Source of the DNA: an uncultured Lachnospiraceae bacterium
Lineage (GTDB): Bacteria; Bacillota_A; Clostridia; Lachnospirales; Lachnospiraceae
NCBI GenBank assembly: GCA_947175285.1
Contig: CAMWMM010000180.1
Span: 1-8,935 of the forward strand
Direction of reading: 5' to 3'
Length of the DNA stretch: 8,935 bases
Part shown: one piece after another, positions 6,418 through 8,935 of the stretch
Position numbering within the stretch: the first letter of the stretch is position 1
How the letters are laid out: every line of letters begins with the position of its first letter
Made by a program: the position numbers and the translations under genes
The notes under the pieces: generated by a model
Seen by the model: the letters and a program-made list of their open reading frames with translations, nothing else
Database searches by the model: none
What the model was told of the DNA's origin: nothing

Positions 6418-7323
6418 ATGATTGAAATATATGACGTGACGAAAATCTTTGATTCCATAAAAGCAGTGGATTCTGTCAGCGTTATGATTAAGGAAAATAC
6501 GGTATTTGGTCTTATCGGAACGAATGGAGCCGGAAAAAGTACCGTACTGCGTATGTTAACAGGCGTACTAAAGCCTGACGAGGGAACGATAGCAGTAGAT
6601 AATATGCCTGTCTATGATAATGTGGAGGCGAAAAGGAAACTGTTTTTTATTGCCGATGAACCCTACTTTTTTACAGGGGCGAATGCGATGACAATGGAAC
6701 ATTATTACAGCAGCATTTATGAAACTTTTAACAAAGAAGAATACTATAGTTATCTGGAAAAATTTAATTTAGATAAAAACAGAAAGATAAGCACTTTTTC
6801 TAAAGGTATGAAAAAGCAGCTTGCGCTTTTACTGGGAATCTGTTCCCATACGAAATATCTTCTGTGTGATGAAACATTCGACGGGCTTGACCCTGTGATG
6901 CGTCAGGGCATTAAAAGCCTCATGGCAAAAGAAATGGAAGAAAACGGCTTAACGCCGGTTATCGCATCCCATAATTTAAGGGAACTGGAGGATATATGCG
7001 ACCATATCGGTCTGTTACATAAAGGCGGAGTTTTATTATCGAAAGACTTAGAGGATATGAAGTGCAACATCCAGAAAGTACAATGTGTGTTTACATCCGC
7101 GGAAGAAGAGAGCAAAGCGCTTAACGGACTGGAAATTTTAAAGAAAGAACAGAGAGGTTCTTTATCTACCATAACGCTTAGAAGTACGAAAGAGGAAGTC
7201 ATGGCACACTTTGCAACAGTGAACACGGTATTCTTTGAAGTGCTTCCTTTATCCTTAGAGGAAATCTTTATCAGTGAAACGGAGGTTGTAGGTTATGACA
7301 TCAAAAAACTCATTCTTAGTTAG
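6418..7323 (+). CDS. ABC transporter ATP-binding protein (YtrB/BcrA-like)
   Basis: This 301-residue ATPase should energise the permease encoded next to it at the cytoplasmic face of the membrane. Visible motifs are Walker A GTNGAGKST (34-42), a Q-loop region reading FIADEP (77-82) with an acidic pair where many ABC proteins have Gln, the signature region STFSKGMKKQ (125-134) in place of LSGGQ, Walker B YLLCDE (147-152), D-loop GLDP (156-159) and the switch His in IASHN (H185). The signature variant SKGM is common in this exporter-like subfamily, so it is not a sign of inactivity. The tail from about 215 is an accessory domain ending in LPLSLEEIFI, a pattern frequent in ABC-2 exporter ATPases. 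The gene ends 29 bases inside the permease gene, so translation is probably coupled. The substrate cannot be read from the sequence. Confidence 0.95.
   Translation: MIEIYDVTKIFDSIKAVDSVSVMIKENTVFGLIGTNGAGKSTVLRMLTGVLKPDEGTIAVDNMPVYDNVEAKRKLFFIADEPYFFTGANAMTMEHYYSSIYETFNKEEYYSYLEKFNLDKNRKISTFSKGMKKQLALLLGICSHTKYLLCDETFDGLDPVMRQGIKSLMAKEMEENGLTPVIASHNLRELEDICDHIGLLHKGGVLLSKDLEDMKCNIQKVQCVFTSAEEESKALNGLEILKKEQRGSLSTITLRSTKEEVMAHFATVNTVFFEVLPLSLEEIFISETEVVGYDIKKLILS
7281..7285 (+). promoter_or_regulatory. Ribosome binding site of the permease inside the ATPase gene
   Basis: GGAGG lies nine bases before the ATG at 7295 and inside the end of the ATPase frame. It supports the 29-base overlap start for the permease. 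Confidence 0.75.
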
Positions 7324-8935
7324 CATAAAGGAAAATCAGAAACGCAGGATATGGGCATGGGCAGTCAGCATTCTGTTACAGATTGCGACTTATCCGGGCA
7401 TTATGATAATTTATTTAAGCAGAATACATGTACGATATGATAGAGGTTACATTACGGACGATGGCTATAAAGATGTGCTTCGTGATGCGGCAGCGGAAGC
7501 AGTCGGTTTTCAGCCATTGGCAACGATACCTATCCTGATTCTCGGTGTTATTTTAGCCATACAGGGCTTTTCCTATCTGTATGACAGAAAAAAAGTGGAT
7601 ATGTATCACAGCGTTCCTGTTTCCATGAAAAAACGTTTCCTTGTTGTCTATAGCAACGGTATTTTCATTTATCTTTTACCTGCGCTTATATGTAATATTT
7701 TAGCTTGGCTTATCGCGGCGGCACAAGGCGCTTTTTTCTTAAACGGACTGGCGGAATGCGGGATGGCTTTTGTTGGGAATTTTCTGTATTTTTTAGTTGT
7801 TTACCATACAACCATTCTTGCAGTTATGTTGACCGGAAATGCAATCATTACAGCATGCGCGGCGGGTGTCTTGCTTTCCGTTGACTGGTGGATAATGGTG
7901 GTTGGAGTAGACTTAAAAGACCGCTTTTATGCACATGCGGATACATATTTCTTTGATAGAACGCAAAGTAAGTTTTGTATTGTGATTGATTATTTGGGAA
8001 AAATAAACGAATTAAAGCGAACGGCAGGAATTGGTAAAATGCTTGGAGTCGCAGCAGTTATTTATGCAAAATGGATCGCGCTTGCAATCATTCCTTTTGT
8101 ACTTGCATATTTCTGCTATATAAAACGTCCGGCGGAGGCTGCGGGAAATGCCATAGCATTCCGTCCGGTCAAACCGTTTGTAAAGATTATCGTTTCCGTT
8201 ATCGTCGGATTAATAGCTTATATTCTTATCGAGGAAGTTACTTATGAAAACAAGCCCATCGCGTTTATATGTATGATAGTGGGAACGGTATTATGCTGTG
8301 CCTTGATGGAGGTCATTTATGATTTTGATATCCGTTCGGCGTTTAAGCATCTTGTTTCAGGCGGAATTGCCGCAGCGATTGTGATTGTGGTATTCTGTAT
8401 TCACCAGTTTGATTTGTTTGGGTATGATGCCTATATTCCGGATGCGGATAAGGTGGAAAGCGCAGCGATTAGCATGGGCTCCTATAGCCGGTATTTCAAA
8501 TGGCCGGATGGGGATGAGTATACAGACAGCATCTATGATGCGGCATATTTAGAAGAGAACATGTTTATCACAGACGTGGATGCGGTTTGCGAACTTGTAA
8601 GAAGAAGCTATGAAGAAGTAGAAACGGAAGATATGAAAGAACTTAGGGATGTCAATGTTTTATACAGGTTAAAGTCCGGAAAAACCGTAAGCAGACATTT
8701 TACTGTGAATGTTGATAATCCGGAAAACGCAGAACTGCTTGACAGGCTTATAGGGTCTGATGAGTATAAAGAGGGTTATTATCAGATTTATCAGGATGAT
8801 TTGCCTTTTGATAAGTATCGTAAACTGACGGAAATTTCTTATCATAACGGCGTGACGGAATGGGGAATTTCCTCCTCTTATGCGGAAGATGTGCGGGAAG
8901 CATGGATAAAGGATATGGAGCAGTTTGATTTCAGT
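7295..8935 (+). CDS. ABC-2-type permease with large C-terminal extracytoplasmic domain (runs off right edge)
   Basis: An open frame of 547 codons starts at the ATG at 7295 and reaches the last base without a stop, so the C terminus is missing. About nine membrane segments are visible near residues 19-42, 74-96, 122-145, 158-179, 182-205, 250-276, 297-315, 320-341 and 353-371. Basic residues (KRR 16-18, DRKKVDMYHSVPVSMKKR 97-114, IKRP 276-279, IRSAFKH 346-352) place the N terminus and these loops inside. Residues from about 372 on should then be outside. That acidic, soluble tail of at least 175 residues lacks a motif I recognise. The KVDMYHSVPVSMKKR loop is typical of YtrC/YtrD-like permeases in GntR-ABC operons; relatives in Lachnospiraceae often carry a DUF6449-type tail, which I cannot confirm here. 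It should form the membrane part of the exporter with the upstream ATPase. Further operon genes may lie beyond the window. Confidence 0.88.
   Translation, partial: MTSKNSFLVSIKENQKRRIWAWAVSILLQIATYPGIMIIYLSRIHVRYDRGYITDDGYKDVLRDAAAEAVGFQPLATIPILILGVILAIQGFSYLYDRKKVDMYHSVPVSMKKRFLVVYSNGIFIYLLPALICNILAWLIAAAQGAFFLNGLAECGMAFVGNFLYFLVVYHTTILAVMLTGNAIITACAAGVLLSVDWWIMVVGVDLKDRFYAHADTYFFDRTQSKFCIVIDYLGKINELKRTAGIGKMLGVAAVIYAKWIALAIIPFVLAYFCYIKRPAEAAGNAIAFRPVKPFVKIIVSVIVGLIAYILIEEVTYENKPIAFICMIVGTVLCCALMEVIYDFDIRSAFKHLVSGGIAAAIVIVVFCIHQFDLFGYDAYIPDADKVESAAISMGSYSRYFKWPDGDEYTDSIYDAAYLEENMFITDVDAVCELVRRSYEEVETEDMKELRDVNVLYRLKSGKTVSRHFTVNVDNPENAELLDRLIGSDEYKEGYYQIYQDDLPFDKYRKLTEISYHNGVTEWGISSSYAEDVREAWIKDMEQFDFS

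Noticed and set aside
6036..6458. 140-codon open frame on the minus strand across the GntR gene
   Set aside because: It is antisense to a complete regulator with its own ribosome binding site, and it ends across the ATPase start.

Overview
The window looks like chromosomal DNA of a low-to-moderate GC Firmicute, most likely a Clostridia member of the Lachnospiraceae type. The signs are AGGAG/GGAGG ribosome binding sites, TTGACA/TATAAT-type promoters, a hairpin-plus-T terminator, a Bacillus/Clostridium-type independent phosphoglycerate mutase, and a YtrA-type GntR/ABC operon. The genus is an inference. I see no tRNA, rRNA, CRISPR array, insertion sequence or phage gene.

Layout. (1) Positions 2-511, minus strand: N-terminal 170 codons of a YgjP/DUF45-type zinc metallopeptidase that runs off the left edge. 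(2) Positions 512-648: a divergent intergenic region with overlapping promoter-like elements and a 13-base palindrome. (3) Positions 649-5903, plus strand: three genes with short gaps (55 and 43 bases) and no terminator between them. They encode a membrane-anchored TPR protein with a very basic N terminus, phosphoglycerate mutase GpmI, and a membrane-bound sensor protein with a degenerate GGDEF domain and an intact EAL domain. A strong intrinsic terminator begins at the last base of the EAL stop codon. (4) Positions 5934-6053: a strong promoter followed by several GTGTA/TACAC half-sites. (5) Positions 6054-8935, plus strand: a tightly packed operon of a short GntR regulator, an ABC ATPase and an ABC-2-type permease. 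The permease is cut by the right edge and has a large C-terminal domain predicted to lie outside the cell.

Working together. The first plus-strand cluster puts a core glycolytic enzyme between an uncharacterised extracytoplasmic TPR protein and a predicted c-di-GMP phosphodiesterase. Co-transcription is inferred from spacing and from the single terminator. The second operon has the usual arrangement of a self-regulated YtrA-family export or envelope-stress transporter, with the regulator made first and presumably binding the repeats over its own start site. An 11-base identity (16 of 19 over a longer stretch) links the repeat region upstream of the GntR gene with the start-site region of the TPR-gpmI-EAL cluster. 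This suggests, without proving, that one regulator could touch both.

Most of the window is ordinary core-genome content. The points most worth a second look are the shared putative operator, the unrecognised extracytoplasmic domains of the TPR protein and the permease, and the inactive-GGDEF/active-EAL sensor.
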